The notes beneath the pieces were generated by a model. That model was not told the origin of the DNA. It ran no database searches and was given only the letters and a program-made list of their open reading frames with translations. Both the position numbers and the translations under genes were made by a program. Below are positions 12,473 through 24,067 of a DNA stretch of 64,000 bases, piece by piece. The DNA comes from Auriscalpium vulgare (lineage: Eukaryota > Basidiomycota > Agaricomycetes > Russulales > Auriscalpiaceae): NCBI GenBank assembly GCA_019915015.1, contig JAHBBC010000001.1, positions 1,426,001 to 1,490,000 of the forward strand, written 5' to 3'. Within the stretch, counting starts at the first letter, position 1, and each line of letters opens with the position of its first letter.

Positions 12473-14622
12473 ATCGAGTCAAGCAGTTGTCTTTGTGGAA
12501 GATCCCTGGTCCGCCATCGCGTTCTTTGTGGTCAGGTGCGCTAAATTACCAAGTTTGCAGGTTGTTATGATTGACAATTGTGTACAGGAAACATTCGCCA
12601 AATATTCCATGCGAACGCCTGGTCATATCAGGAAGAACTTTTCCAACAGTACGGCAGCGTGCTCCGGACGACCGGACTACTTGGAGTGAGTCCGCCTTCC
12701 CTCATGCACGAGACAAGCCCTCTAACGCGCATCTACAGGATATTCGACTTCTCGTGTCTGACCCGGTAGCCTGCACTACCATTTTGCTCAAGGAACAAGA
12801 TATCTTCGAAGAGACCCCTTGGTTCACAGAGTATGTCATTTACTCCTCGCGAAGCACTAATTTGACGGGTGTCTCGTAGAACGAATCGGCATGCATTCGG
12901 TCCGAGCCTGCTGTCTGCAACAGGTGCGGCGCATCGCAAGCAACGCAAGATGCTCAATCCAGTCTTCTCCATCAAGCACATGCGTCACTTGATTCCGCTC
13001 TTTCAGAATCTGACAGCCGAGGTGCGTCTCAGGGACATCATGGCGGGGACAGAGAATGAGAGAATCTATGCAGTTGCGTGATATCCTTTACGCCAGGACT
13101 GAGGATGGTACTACCGATCTCAACATGGCCGATTGGTTCAGCCGCCTTGCACTCGAACTCATTGCTCAAGGCGGACTGGGCCACACTTTCAACACGATGA
13201 ACGCTGATGGCAAAGGAGGAGAGTTCAGCCGCGCTGTCAAGGAGTTCTCGTGAGTGCCATCTGTATGTGTCGTGAAGCCGCTGAAGTTGCTTTCAGTCCT
13301 TCTCTGTCGAAAGTCGCGCCTTGGCGGCCGTTGTTCCCGCTCATCTCGACAATCATTCCGCCGAAGATACTTCGCTTCGGAGCGATGTGCCTGCCGTGGC
13401 CGGACTTGCACAATCTGATCAGGATCTCGGACGAAATCCACGCAAATGCGTCCGCGATCTTTGAGAAGAAGAAGGCCACTGCTGAACGAGGGCGATGCTG
13501 CATTCATGGATCAGATTGGAGAGGGCAAGGACATCATCACGATCCTCCGTGCGTGATTGTGGCTATTGCGTTGAAGTACACTGATTTCAACGTTCTTTAA
13601 GTGAAAGCGAATTTAAATGCCTCGGAACAAGACCGCCTGCCCGATGAGCAAATCCTCTCGCAGATGTCGTGCGTTCACGTTTCTACTCGAAGATCGTGAG
13701 CGAGTTCTCAGTGGAAACATCACAGAATGCTTCTCTTTGCTGCCACGGACACCACTTCAGGAGCAATCTCCCGTATCATGCAGACGCTAGCGGACCGTCA
13801 GGACATCCAGGAGAAGCTCAGAGAGGAGCTGACAGAGGCGCAGGACAAGGCGGGTGGTAGACTCGGATACGACGAGCTCACATACGGACTCCCATACCTC
13901 GACGCCGTTTGCCGTGAGATTCTACGCATGTAAGCACTCACACATCCCCTTGCACTATGTCCCTAGTAATAAGCCCTTGCAGACATCCACCCGTGCCCCT
14001 CGTACAGCGCATGTGCGTACCTGTGTTTTCATTCCCGCGATCTGCAGCCTCATCTATCTGTAGGTGCCAGGCAGATACGACTATACCGGTCTCCACACCC
14101 ATACAGACGGTGGACGGTCCCATCAAGTCCATCTACGTGCCCAAGAAGACCACCGTCATGGTGAACGTAAGAGCCATCAACCGTGATCCAAGCATCTGGG
14201 GCCCGGACGCCGCCGAATTGAAGCCTGAGCGGTGGCTCTCACCCCTGCCGGAGACCGTCACGCAGGCGCGCATCCCGGGTGTCTACTCGAACACGCTGAC
14301 GTTCTTCGGCGGCGGTCACGCCTGCATGTTAGTACGAGTTCTTCGCCACCTGTCTTCAACGCTAATGCAGGTGCTATCTTGGTAGCGGCTTCAAGTTTGC
14401 CCAGCTCGAAATGAGTGCGTGTCAAATTCTCTCAGCCGTCGGTCGTGGGACTGACAATACAACTCAACAGAGGTTGTCCTTGCTGAGCTCATTCCACACT
14501 TCCGCTTCTACCCGGACAAGAAGCAGGAGGTCTTCTGGCGGTTTGGAGGGATCATCACACCCGGAGTTCGCGGTTCCACAGTGGTTGGCCCGCAGATGCC
14601 GCTCATCGTTGAACGGGTCTGA

Positions 14623-15898
14623 TTTCTGTGTCTGTCGCATGTTTTATAGACGTTAAATTACAATCATATTCCATGACTCCACGAAGGGACCATCGGAGTG
14701 ACTGAATGTCAAACTGGACCACTAACTCGTCCTGAAAAACACGTTTGACCTCATCAAAGGGGGAAGACTCTGTCGTCGCACAGAGCGAGTGTCCAGATAA
14801 GTGCACATCATAAACACAATGTGTGCTAGTTGGCCACCGGGTGGGCGAGTGTGCTTTCGCCGCGGTTGCAGGCATCAGCTGCACTGACTTGGAAGCGGCG
14901 AGAGGTGCGAGATCAGGGTAGGCCAGATGCGAGGCGGCATGTCTTGCCTATGTGAAAGATGAGGTAGTCTCGGTGGTTCGTGAGCCTTAGCTGATAACTT
15001 CAGGGGGGGATACGCGAGTTGGTGGAGGGGCAACAGGTTGAAGATGAGTCGCTTACTAGCCGAACATCGCGCCCAGGGTTCGCACGACAGCTCTTCGTGG
15101 TTAGAACGCGGTATATACTTAGCACAGATCCAGCATTCAAACACGGCGCCTTGTAAAAGGGCGTGGACTTACGGTACCAGGATTTGAAAGCACATAGAAA
15201 GACGGCGACGTGGTGTCCACGCGCGCGATGCCAGTGCGATACGGAGGCAGTAGTTGACTTTGACAAGTGATAATCTGTCTAATAAACAGTGAGTCAGGTG
15301 TATTTCTAATTATCAAGCGAAAAATCATCAATTATGTAAAGTAAGCACATATGATTGAGCGGCCCGATCGCCGACTGTGCACATCTCAGAAGTGCCCCTT
15401 CAACAGATCCTCCGCTCGCAAGGCTATGTAGACGGTATGTGTTCAGCATCTTATAGCGTGCATGGCTCCTGGCAGCGGAGGCTGCTTTTGGCTCTATCTG
15501 AAGCATAGTTCCGGAATATTCCGAGCTACCGTCGCCACCACACTTGTTCATGACGAGGTGTCGGTCGAGTAATTCTACTTCAATGGTATGTATGGAGCTG
15601 CATGGAGACTATGGTGCAATCACTGCGGCTGATCGAAGGCCCACCGCCACCTCCAGGCTTGCTCGGCTGCCGTGCCCGTGTCGATTAAACCGTTGACCGT
15701 TACGCTGCTGCTTTCTGCTCATACCGAAGGACTGCGTTGCTCCTTTCAATGCGCCTGCTGTAACTGACAGCAGCCGTCGGGATCTCTCCTCTCCCTTCGG
15801 ATTGTCCCATTTTGTGACCCTAGACTCTCATGGCTTGCCGTGCTGAAGCAGAGTGCCACTCTGCACCAAGCAACAAGGAGCGCGACATTGGATTTTTC
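14623..15898. other. Intergenic region between the P450 paralogues
   Basis: Nothing recognisable beyond short random frames on both strands. The last ~150 bp are expected to contain the promoter of P450 gene 2. Confidence 0.4.
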
Positions 15899-15905
15899 TA
15901 TAAAT
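15899..15905 (+). promoter_or_regulatory. TATA box of P450 gene 2
   Basis: TATAAAT lies about 50 bp before the ATG at 15953, similar in placement to the TATA box of the upstream paralogue. Confidence 0.5.
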
Positions 15906-15952
15906 GGGGCTTCGAATCGCCCTCAGGCTGCTGTCTCCCCTCTCCATAGACA

Positions 15953-18339
15953 ATGGCCATATCCTTCGACGATGTGGTCCGCGCTAGCGGATCACTTCTG
16001 CTAGCAAGTGCCTCTTTCATCGTCTTTTTCCTCTTGAAACACCGAATCCACCAGCTGCCGCTGTGGCAGATCCCAGGTCCTCCGGTTGGGTCACTGTGGT
16101 CAGGTGGTTTCACGTATCTCATGGATAAAGAGACATGCTATTGACAGAGTCTATTTTAGGGAATATCCGCCAGATTTTCCATGCCAACGCTTGGTCTTAT
16201 CATGAGGAGCTCTTCAAGCGGTATGGAGGTGTTTTTAGGACAACAGGATTCCTAGGCGTGCGCATGATCTTGTCTCGCTTGTCCCTCTGTCCCTGACCCC
16301 ATAACCCTCTCAGGATGTTCGACTAGTCGTCTCGGATCCTGCAGCATGCAACAGCATTCTCCTCAAAGATCAGAACGTTTTCGAGGAGACGCCATGGTTC
16401 ACTGAGTAATCCCCGCTCTCTTGCTTGCTTGCAAGCTGCGACGATGTGACGATCTTGCAGGACCAACCGTCATGCATTCGGCGATGGGCTACTCTCTACG
16501 ACAGGTGAGTTTGTTTTGATCGACTGTTTGCACGCCGATATAACGTTCTCGCAGGTCCAGCGCATCGCAAGCAGCGTAAAATGCTCAATCCCGTCTTTTC
16601 CATCAAGCACATGCGGCACCTGATACCACTTTTCCAGAATTTGACGGCCGAGGTGTGGCGCTTCCACTCACGGCATGCCATGTGGCGTTCGTATTGACAT
16701 CACTTGCTCAGTTGAGGGATATTCTTCTCGAAAGGGCCGAGTCTGATGCACTGGAGGTCAACATGGCCGATTGGTTCGGCCGTCTCGCGCTCGAACTCAT
16801 CGCTCAGGGTGGATTGGGCCACACGTTCGATACTCTGAAAGACGAAGGCAAGGGCGGAGAGTTCAGCCGCGCTGTCAAGGAGTTCTCGTGAGTATCATCT
16901 ATCATCCAATCTAATTCTAGCCTTTTTTGATCCAAGCCACAGCCCGTCCCTCTCCAAGGTTGCACCGTGGCGCCCTTTCTTCCCGCTCATATCGAAGGTA
17001 GTCCCGCCTAAGATATTGCGCCTAGGGGCGAGTTTCCTCCCGTGGCCCGACTTGCATAATCTCATCAGGATCTCGGATGAGATACACGCGAACGCAAAGG
17101 TGATATTCGAAAGGAAGAAGAAGCTGTTGGATGAAGGAGACTCTGCCTTCATAGACGAGATCGGTGAGGGAAAGGACATCATTACGATCCTCCGTGCGTT
17201 CTTGCTCCCTAAAGTCTGCGAGCGCCAGGAAACTGATTACTAAAATAAACTTCCAGTGAGGGCCAACTTGAATGCGGCAGAGGAAGATCGTATGCCCGAC
17301 GAAGAAATACTTGCTCAGATGTCGTGCGTACATATTGTACATATTGTCCGAAGGTTTTCTATGAACTGATAGGATGTCCTCCCAGAACGCTCATCTTCGC
17401 AGCCACGGATACACCTCAGGGGCACTGTCTCGCATCCTTCAGACGCTGGCGGAACGACAAGATATCCAGGATAAGCTCAGGGAAGAATTGACCGAGGCGC
17501 AGGCAAACGCAAGCGGTAAACTTGGGTACGATGAGCTCACGTACGGGCTGCCGTACCTGGATGCGGTATGCCGTGAAGTTCTGAGGGTGTGAGTACGCTC
17601 GCCTCTCCACAGATTTGGGCACTCACGTCCCTCACAGACACCCGCCAGTGTCTTTTGTACAACGCATGTTCGTGCTCGGTTCTCGCCGCTTACTCATCGA
17701 CCTGCATGTTCAATGTTTCATAGGTCCTCCGCAGATACTTACATGCCTCTCTCGACGGCGATTTATACAGAGAAGTACGGCCACGTCTCCTCCCTCCTCG
17801 TGCCCAAGAACACAACTATCCTCGTGAACGTACGGGCGATAAACCGTGATCCGGCCATCTGGGGTCCGGACGCTGCCGAGTTGAAGCCTGAGCGATGGCT
17901 CTCACCCCTGCCAGAGAGTGTGACGCAGGCGCGCATCCCGGGTGTCTACTCGAACACGTGTGTTATATCGTGCCTAGTGAAGCCGTCCTTTGAGCTGAGA
18001 TTGACGTTCTAGCCTGACGTTCTTTGGGGCGGCCACGCATGCATGTGGGTACTCGCACCTTCCATGCTCCGGACCCCAGGTCTAATCTCATTTGTCCAGC
18101 GGTTTCAAATTCGCGCAGCTCGAAATGAGTAAGCTGTCTGCAGGTCGTCATAAACGACCGCAACTGATCACCGTAATTTATGTCCAGAGGTCGCCCTGGC
18201 GGAACTCATCCCGCACTTCCGGTTCCACCTGGACAAGAAGCAGGAGGTGTTCTGGCGCTTCGGTGGAGTCACCACGCCTGCCGTTCGTGGCTCGGCAGTG
18301 GTGGGCCCACAGATGCCCCTGATCATTGAGCGAGTTTGA
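15953..18339 (+). CDS. Cytochrome P450, paralogue 2
   Basis: Tandem paralogue of the interrupted gene upstream. It begins MAISFDDVVRASGSLL, a membrane anchor, then LPLWQIPGPPVGSLWSG. Blocks NIRQIFHANAWSY, TNRHAFGDGLL, AHRKQRKMLNPVFSIKHMR, LALELIAQGGLGHTFDT, the I-helix FAATDT, LDAVCREVLR (ExxR) and LKPERWLSPLPE are spread over about a dozen exons with introns near 50 nt. The end is PQMPLIIERV. Two single-base deletions relative to paralogue 1 hit conserved motifs: one in the I-helix near 17,412 (GATACACCTCAG) and one in the heme motif near 18,030 (TTTGGGGCGGCC, where one more G restores FGGGHAC). An intron at about 17,957-18,012 is absent from paralogue 1. Either a fresh pseudogene or a good gene with assembly indels. 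Confidence 0.82.
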
Positions 18340-18539
18340 TTCTTACAAGAAGTAGCCATGTGCCCTCCCGCGCTCAGATGTCAATCCCGCCTTCGGAAGG
18401 TTGCGAATGGGTATATCGACGACCAGTCGGACCGAAATAAGTACAACATACATGTTTCATCAGCTACTAGATCGTGTCCTCCATTTGGCACAAGAGAGTC
18501 GAGCCCGCATAAACGAATCGCTTCTTTTTTGAAACCAAC

Positions 18540-20153
18540 TCAGGCCTTGAGCTCGAAGCTCGCGAAAGCGAGGTCATAGTCTCCAAACTCGTAATTGATC
18601 TTGTCTGTTCTTTTGTATATGCAGGGGAGCCGCGCCGACTCAGCCGCAGAACCCGCGCCCGCGGACGTGAGAGCCGCCTTGAACGCACGCTGCGCAGCCT
18701 CCACCGCCGTCTCGCCCTCCTCCTCTTCCGCCTCGTCGTTGCTGGCGCTCGAGATAAAGAGCGTGAGCGAGAGCTTTCCGGGGCGGAAAATGTCGACGAC
18801 GCGGCGGACGAGGGTCTTGAGATCTGGGATGTGTCGCGGCTGCGGGTCGGGCGTCGAGGACAGCGGTACATTGCACTCGAAGCTGGCGTACGACCACCCC
18901 TGCTCCGGCGTGACGTGGATTGTGTAGTAGCCCTCGCCACCGCTCCCGGGCTCTCGACGGGCCCCCGAGTCGAGGTGCTGTGATGACTCCCCCCACTCGA
19001 GCAGTGCGTTGGAGGAGTAGCCGCACGGGGTGAAGGCGTACGCGTCGAGCGTGGTGAGGTGCGCGGGGAAGAGGTCCGCGATGCCAATAGCGGAGGATAG
19101 TTCGAGAGCTCGCTGGGAGGGCGTCATGTCGTCGCTCGTAGAAGCGTCGCCGAAGACGAACGCCTCGCTGGTCTCGGACGGCAGGTGAGTCATGAGTATC
19201 TCGATAGTGTAGTCTATTCCCAATGCAGTGTCGTCCCGGGCGGTGGTACCGATCTGCACCTCCCCCGACTCGGGGAGGGGTTGACTGGATGTGACCGGCG
19301 TGCCGGGCGTGCTGAAGGAGTCGGCCGACGGGCCAGTGATATACAGGAGCCAATGGTCGCCGTTCATCCTGCCACTGAGTACGCCGCGCCGTTTTGGAAG
19401 ATTCCATCCAGATACCCAACCTCGTCCTTCCACTCGCGGTGCGGGCCCTTCTGACGCTCGGGGAAGAAGAACGACTTGCGGGAGTAGAAGCAGCGGTAGA
19501 CTGTCGGGAGGGAAGCGTGATCTCGCGCGATGGCGAGAATGCGGGGAAGGCCGAGCAGGTTCAGCGTGGTTCCGCATGTCTTGAGGATGAGGCGGTGTGG
19601 GGAGACGAACAACGAGGATTCACTGTGCGAGAAATGCCGGTATCAGCACTTGAGTTGATGCATACAACACAACAAGATGAGCATCAACATCTGGGTATCG
19701 CATGTCCGCCGACACCCTGACAACAGACGAATCTGGGCTCCAGGTACAGCAGTACCCGGACGCCGTGCCCAGCTTCCCGCTTCCACATCAATGCCCGGAC
19801 CAAAGCGAGACGAGAAGATCGGAGCCATCTGAAGGACGGCATGTGGAGGTAGTGCGGAGCTCAGAAGGCACAAGAGACCCCGAACACGATGGATGGCACG
19901 GAAACCAGCGCAGGGGAGCTCACCTCAGCAAATACGCATCTGTCTCGGCGCCCTCGACCACGCTGAGAACTTCGCATTTTACGATGGCCAGCATGTCTTC
20001 CCACATGGCACGCGCGACCGTGCGCAGGCCGAATTTGCCATCCGGCGCAGTGAGCGCGCCTGGGAGGTGTGCCGGGGAGGGCGCGAACCATATTTCTAGA
20101 AGCTTTTCGGGGCCTTCAAATGGACTCGCGTAGATGTCTCCATTCTGTGCCAT
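18540..20153 (-). CDS. SPE2: S-adenosylmethionine decarboxylase proenzyme
   Basis: Makes decarboxylated AdoMet, the aminopropyl donor for spermidine and spermine. Exon 1 (19,924-20,153) encodes MAQNGDIYASPFEGPEKLLEIWF and WEDMLAIVKCEVLSV...DAYLL. A 301-nt intron follows, then exon 2 begins with the proenzyme cleavage site SESSLFVSPHR, whose second Ser of the ESS motif becomes the pyruvoyl group. Conserved blocks KTCGTTLNLLG, FYSRKSFFFPERQ, GRMNGDHWLLYITGP, DAYAFTPCGYSSNAL and YYTIHVTPEQGWSYASFE follow. One G is missing near 19,372 (GTGGCAGG for an expected GTGGGCAGG between AYSV and GRMNG), splitting the frame in the most conserved part of a normally essential enzyme; I read this as a likely sequencing indel. 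It converges on the P450 gene. Confidence 0.92.
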
Positions 20154-20527
20154 GAGTCAGGGGCCGTGGGGCGTGGGGGTTAGGCGACCAGGTGGGGGAG
20201 GTGTGCCAGGTAGCTAGCGGACTGAGAGGCTCGACGGTCGAAGAGTGGGGGTTAGGGATGCTATCGCTCGCAGGATGGACCAGATGCACCGGACGCGGCA
20301 GCTGCTGGATGCATGTAACGGACGTGGGTCAGAGGACGGGTGTGGTTGGGACGAAGGGCGCGGACGAGCTGGCCAAGTGAAGCCACCCTCAAAGATCGAT
20401 CCAAATTTTCGAGGCGACAATCTCTTTTGGAAGGCAAAATCTTATCGCGCGTCTGCATGATGTCATCTCCTAGACGCCGGATTCTCGGACGTTATCCAAT
20501 CGATATGTACATAATGCAGCGCTCTGG
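20154..20527. other. Intergenic region upstream of SPE2
   Basis: About 370 bp between the SPE2 start and the 3' end of the next minus-strand gene. It should contain the SPE2 promoter and leader. No uORF could be assigned. Confidence 0.4.
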
Positions 20528-22900
20528 TCATCGCTGAACAATCGACGTGTCCACCTTGATCTCCACCGGCTTCAAAACGTGTTAGCGAGGTGCTCGTCAG
20601 GAGAAAAGACACTATAGTCTTACACCGCCAACATGCGCAGCCGCTGGCTTCGACATGATGCTCCCCACCTGGTCTTCCTCGTCGTACGGACTGGTGTCAA
20701 ATCCAGTCTCACCCCATCTCGACCGCCCACGGTGGCTCGTCATAGATATATCGTGAAGTTGCGGGGTCGTAATGTCCATCAGTCCGCTCGGCGCAGCGCC
20801 CGTCCGTTTGACATGGTCGCGCATGTTCAATCTGAAACGTGGGCGCGTATACGGCTTGGTGTTCAAAGTTGCACCGAGCACATAAAAGCACCGACTTACG
20901 TTGCCAACAGCGAATTCGAATAGACTTTCAGAGGGGGGTTTTAGTTCGTCATCTCGGAGGCATTGGGGAACTCGGGGACTGACATTTCCCGATGGTGAAG
21001 TGGAAGCCAAGGTACACCAGATTGTATGGCATTGTCAACCACTAGAGAAGCGGTTCATGCCAGCGGGAATTTAGGCGCCTTCCGTACGTACGCAAATGAG
21101 GGACGCAAGCGCGACGATGCTGCGAGTAGAAGCGCTGAGCGTAGGTCCTCAATATCAATGAGGATGGGGGTACCCACCACGTCAGAGCGCCATTATTGTC
21201 GGCGAAGCTCACGAGTGTACCAAGCATCTTCTTGGTACTAGACGAGATCGTATCAGCTGCGACATGCACGGCAAATGCGGCGTCTCACTTGTACATGCCA
21301 CGACTCATTGAACGCAAATAGTAGCATAGGCCCCGCGTGATGATTATGTCTGTCAACGCAGACAAGGACAAACCAGTTGTGAAAACGGGCTGCGCCGCTG
21401 TCAATGATACGGTAGCGCCATGAAGACAACCTTATTCCGCACCCCAAATTGTGCGCCAAACTTGTTGAAGCTTTCTAGGCGGCACCTTTAAGGGGTTCAT
21501 GAGCACGCTGACCGCGGAAATGATCTTGGGTTCGTACATTTCGGTGGTTGAAACTGAAGAGCGGCGTAAATGACAGTCAGCCATTCATGACCAAAACTAG
21601 GGGCCACGTACCGAACGCAAGGCCTGCAAGGTCGTGTCAATGGCGCTCATCATGCGTGAATATATAAAAACAGACGCCGACCTAGCCGACAAATGAGACA
21701 GAAGTACTGCACGGCCATGGGTAAACAGGACGATGTAACAGAAAAAGCCAAGTACCGTAGGGGTCGTGAGCCACCAATTTCCCCCGCTAACTAACGGCCG
21801 GATTGTTCAACATTTGTCACGACTGAACGGCAAGAGGACATACTTCTATGCACCCTGTGCGCGAAGAAGCTAAGGAAGTCATCGATCAACAAGCGTCGGC
21901 GCAGTGGAACAAGTTGTCATACCTGTTGACTGTGAAAGTGAGCAGCGCCTATGAAACGACTGAGACCTGAGAGTATTTTGCGTGTGGTGATGGATCCCCA
22001 CCGTGAATGACACCGTCGCCTGGAATAAAATGAGGAAGCGAGATTTGAGCAACATCGTGTCAACATACCGCTACGGTTCTGCACCGGGAAAAAGGTCGTC
22101 AACGCACAAACAGTGAGGGTGCGCCGTCCGCCGCACCTGAATATGTGGTCGGTGATATCTGGGTTGACAAAGTTTTGGATCAAATATTGCCAGCTGACGG
22201 TTGCAATGAGACAGGTCTGCGCCGTATCCATTGCCCTGTCAATTACATTGAATAAATCATACACGGGATTCAAAGTAGGGCATAGTCACCAAACGAGAGC
22301 AACCTAGACAGCGTTATTTAGTAAGCCACGCCTACATCGTCATACCCACACACCAGAGCTTTCAAACCTAAAGAGTCGTGAGGATAATGCCGGACATACA
22401 AGAACATTTGCAGGCCAGTGCCCCAGATAAGCTTCAGCGGCTCGATGAGCACAACCACGCAAGGTACATAGAAACGGCGGCTCACGCGGTGGAGAACAAA
22501 GCACCTGCCTGCACGGCACCCAGGCTGAAGCGGACATCGGTGTGCAAAGTCATCGTAAGGGCAGATCGTCAGGGGCCGAGAGCGAAGATGGGACGCAGAT
22601 GAAGGTACCAGATCACCCCTACCCATCTTATAACGAAGTGCGACCATGTCAACCGTGCCGGCGGCCATCGACGACGACTGTGCTTGCCGGGATATTATGG
22701 TGCTCGTCAACGCGGACGGACGGTGCCGTGACATGATGATCAGCGCCCATGGGAGTTGCATGGGAGTTATATGTCGGTATATGGTTGGAAGGTAGGTCAG
22801 GATGGTGATGAGATAGTAGGGATGCCGCCTCAAAGGGATCCTGAGTGTGCTTCGTTGATAGATGGGCAGACGGTAGCTGCGCATGCACTGTCGATATTAG
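20528..22900 (-). CDS. DUF6534-like multi-pass membrane protein (putative)
   Basis: Coding exons are short and partly frame-scattered, so boundaries are approximate. Recognisable pieces in order on minus are MFLYVRHYPHDSLGLKALV (end of a first membrane helix and loop, ~22.35 kb), VYDLFNVIDRAMDTAQTCLIATVSWQYLIQNF (second helix, ~22.2 kb), LVSFADNNGALT (~21.2 kb), then FYVLGATLN and LNMRDHVKRTGA (~20.85 kb). The final exon encodes PVEIKVDTSIVQR with stop at 20,528, joined by an intron starting GTAAGA. This fits the basidiomycete seven-helix DUF6534 family, whose last helix ends in an LN.R motif. Function unknown. The 5' end is not resolved. Confidence 0.5.
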
Positions 22901-24067
22901 GCCAGGAATAGACCTAATGGGAGAGAGCTGCCTCGTTTGACACTTGCTAGTCGCAAAGGGCTCTGCTTGTGTCGACCAAGACATGCGTTGGACACGGAGC
23001 GCGCGCCGTCTGTCGCGGCAGGATACAAAACGAGGATATATGCAGCTAAGCCTCGCCGACTAGATAAAGAACCTGGCGAGGACGATAAGATCTATACGAC
23101 TGCTGGAGCTGCCCACAGAACCGTTGTCAGCAGGACATCGCTACCACGGTAAAACACTTACACGTGGATGAGCTATGGAGCTATGGGCGTCCTTGTAATG
23201 TCTCGACGGGACGTCAAACGCCACGCCAGAGCGCTTCGCTGTCAACAGGGTGATATGTGGCCGACGAACCAACCATTGATATTGACCAGCCAGGCATGTC
23301 TCCGAGGAACAGCAGGCTTTGTGACCCACGGCCGCTGCTCAAGACGGAGTGATGCCCTCGCGCCCCTTCTGAAACACTTGACTGCCTCTGCGAACCTGGG
23401 AGTCACTGCACTTGCCGCTGTGTTGCAGAGTTTGTTGATCACGCATTGACGGAAGTCTAACTGAGTTAGTCGAACAGAAGGCATCTGCATCATCTATAGC
23501 ACCCGGCACTTGAGTCGCTACAGGCGAGCTGACATGTCCTCGTGGAACGCGGACATCGACTGCACGGCAAAGCAGCCTGGCCGGGCGTGCCGGTCTTGCG
23601 TACCGCGCAAAACCTGTCGTCTGACCATCAGGTTGTACACATGCGAGTGCCGAGCGAAAAGACAGACTTTGTGGGTAGGACACTGGCCGGTCATGTCGAC
23701 TGACATGAGAGTGATCCTCCGCGCACGGGTCGAGTCTGGGATCCCAATGAGATGACCTCAGTGGAATAAGAGCAAATATTCGTGATGACTGAATACTTCA
23801 AGCTGAGTGGTGGCCGCGTTCAACGTGGAGGGATCGGTCCGGACGATGCCGCGCTGGCTCGTCATCGAGCGGCGGGCGCGTCCAGCTGGCGGCGTGCACG
23901 GCAGATTCTCTTTCATTCCACCCGCTCGTCAACATCGTTCTTCTCCTCCCACCACTCCCTCCCCGTGCAACTAGACGCAAAAGACCCAGCCTTACATCGT
24001 GTCTAGAGCCTTTCTTCATCACAATCTCCTTCGCCCTTCGCATCCCGCAGGAAGCTTCCAAGCTCTC
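22901..24067. other. Intergenic region
   Basis: About 1.2 kb without a supportable gene. It holds the divergent upstream regions of the DUF6534-like gene (minus) and the DUF1279 gene (plus). Confidence 0.35.

Larger units (their letters stand above)
9016..14622 (+). pseudogene. Cytochrome P450, paralogue 1, split by a Harbinger transposon
   Basis: The frame starts MAISFADVVLAG with an N-terminal membrane anchor and breaks after codon 30 at the insertion (9107-12472). It resumes at RVKQLSLWKIPGPP, the Pro-rich hinge. Several introns later it shows the I-helix AATDTTSGA (13.74 kb), the K-helix ExxR as REILR (13.92 kb), PERW (14.23 kb) and the heme motif FGGGHACIGF, whose Cys-Ile codons span an intron at about 14.33-14.39 kb. 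The expected Arg of the heme signature is His. It ends PQMPLIVERV. An indel near 13.48 kb shifts the frame relative to paralogue 2. As a membrane monooxygenase its substrate cannot be inferred. With the insert in exon 1 it is probably inactive unless the element is excised. Confidence 0.85.

Noticed and set aside
12571..12879. Small plus-strand ORFs of 60-100 codons between 12.5 and 14.4 kb as separate genes
   Set aside because: They are exon fragments or shadows of the P450 gene; the true frame follows the paralogue exon by exon.
18640..19419. 259-residue minus-strand frame within SPE2
   Set aside because: It overlaps the AdoMetDC frame on the same strand, is Arg/His-rich, and lacks any recognised motif.
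22937..23755. Several 60-114 codon ORFs on both strands in the 22.9-23.8 kb gap
   Set aside because: No shared domain, no splice pattern joining them and mutually overlapping frames; consistent with chance.
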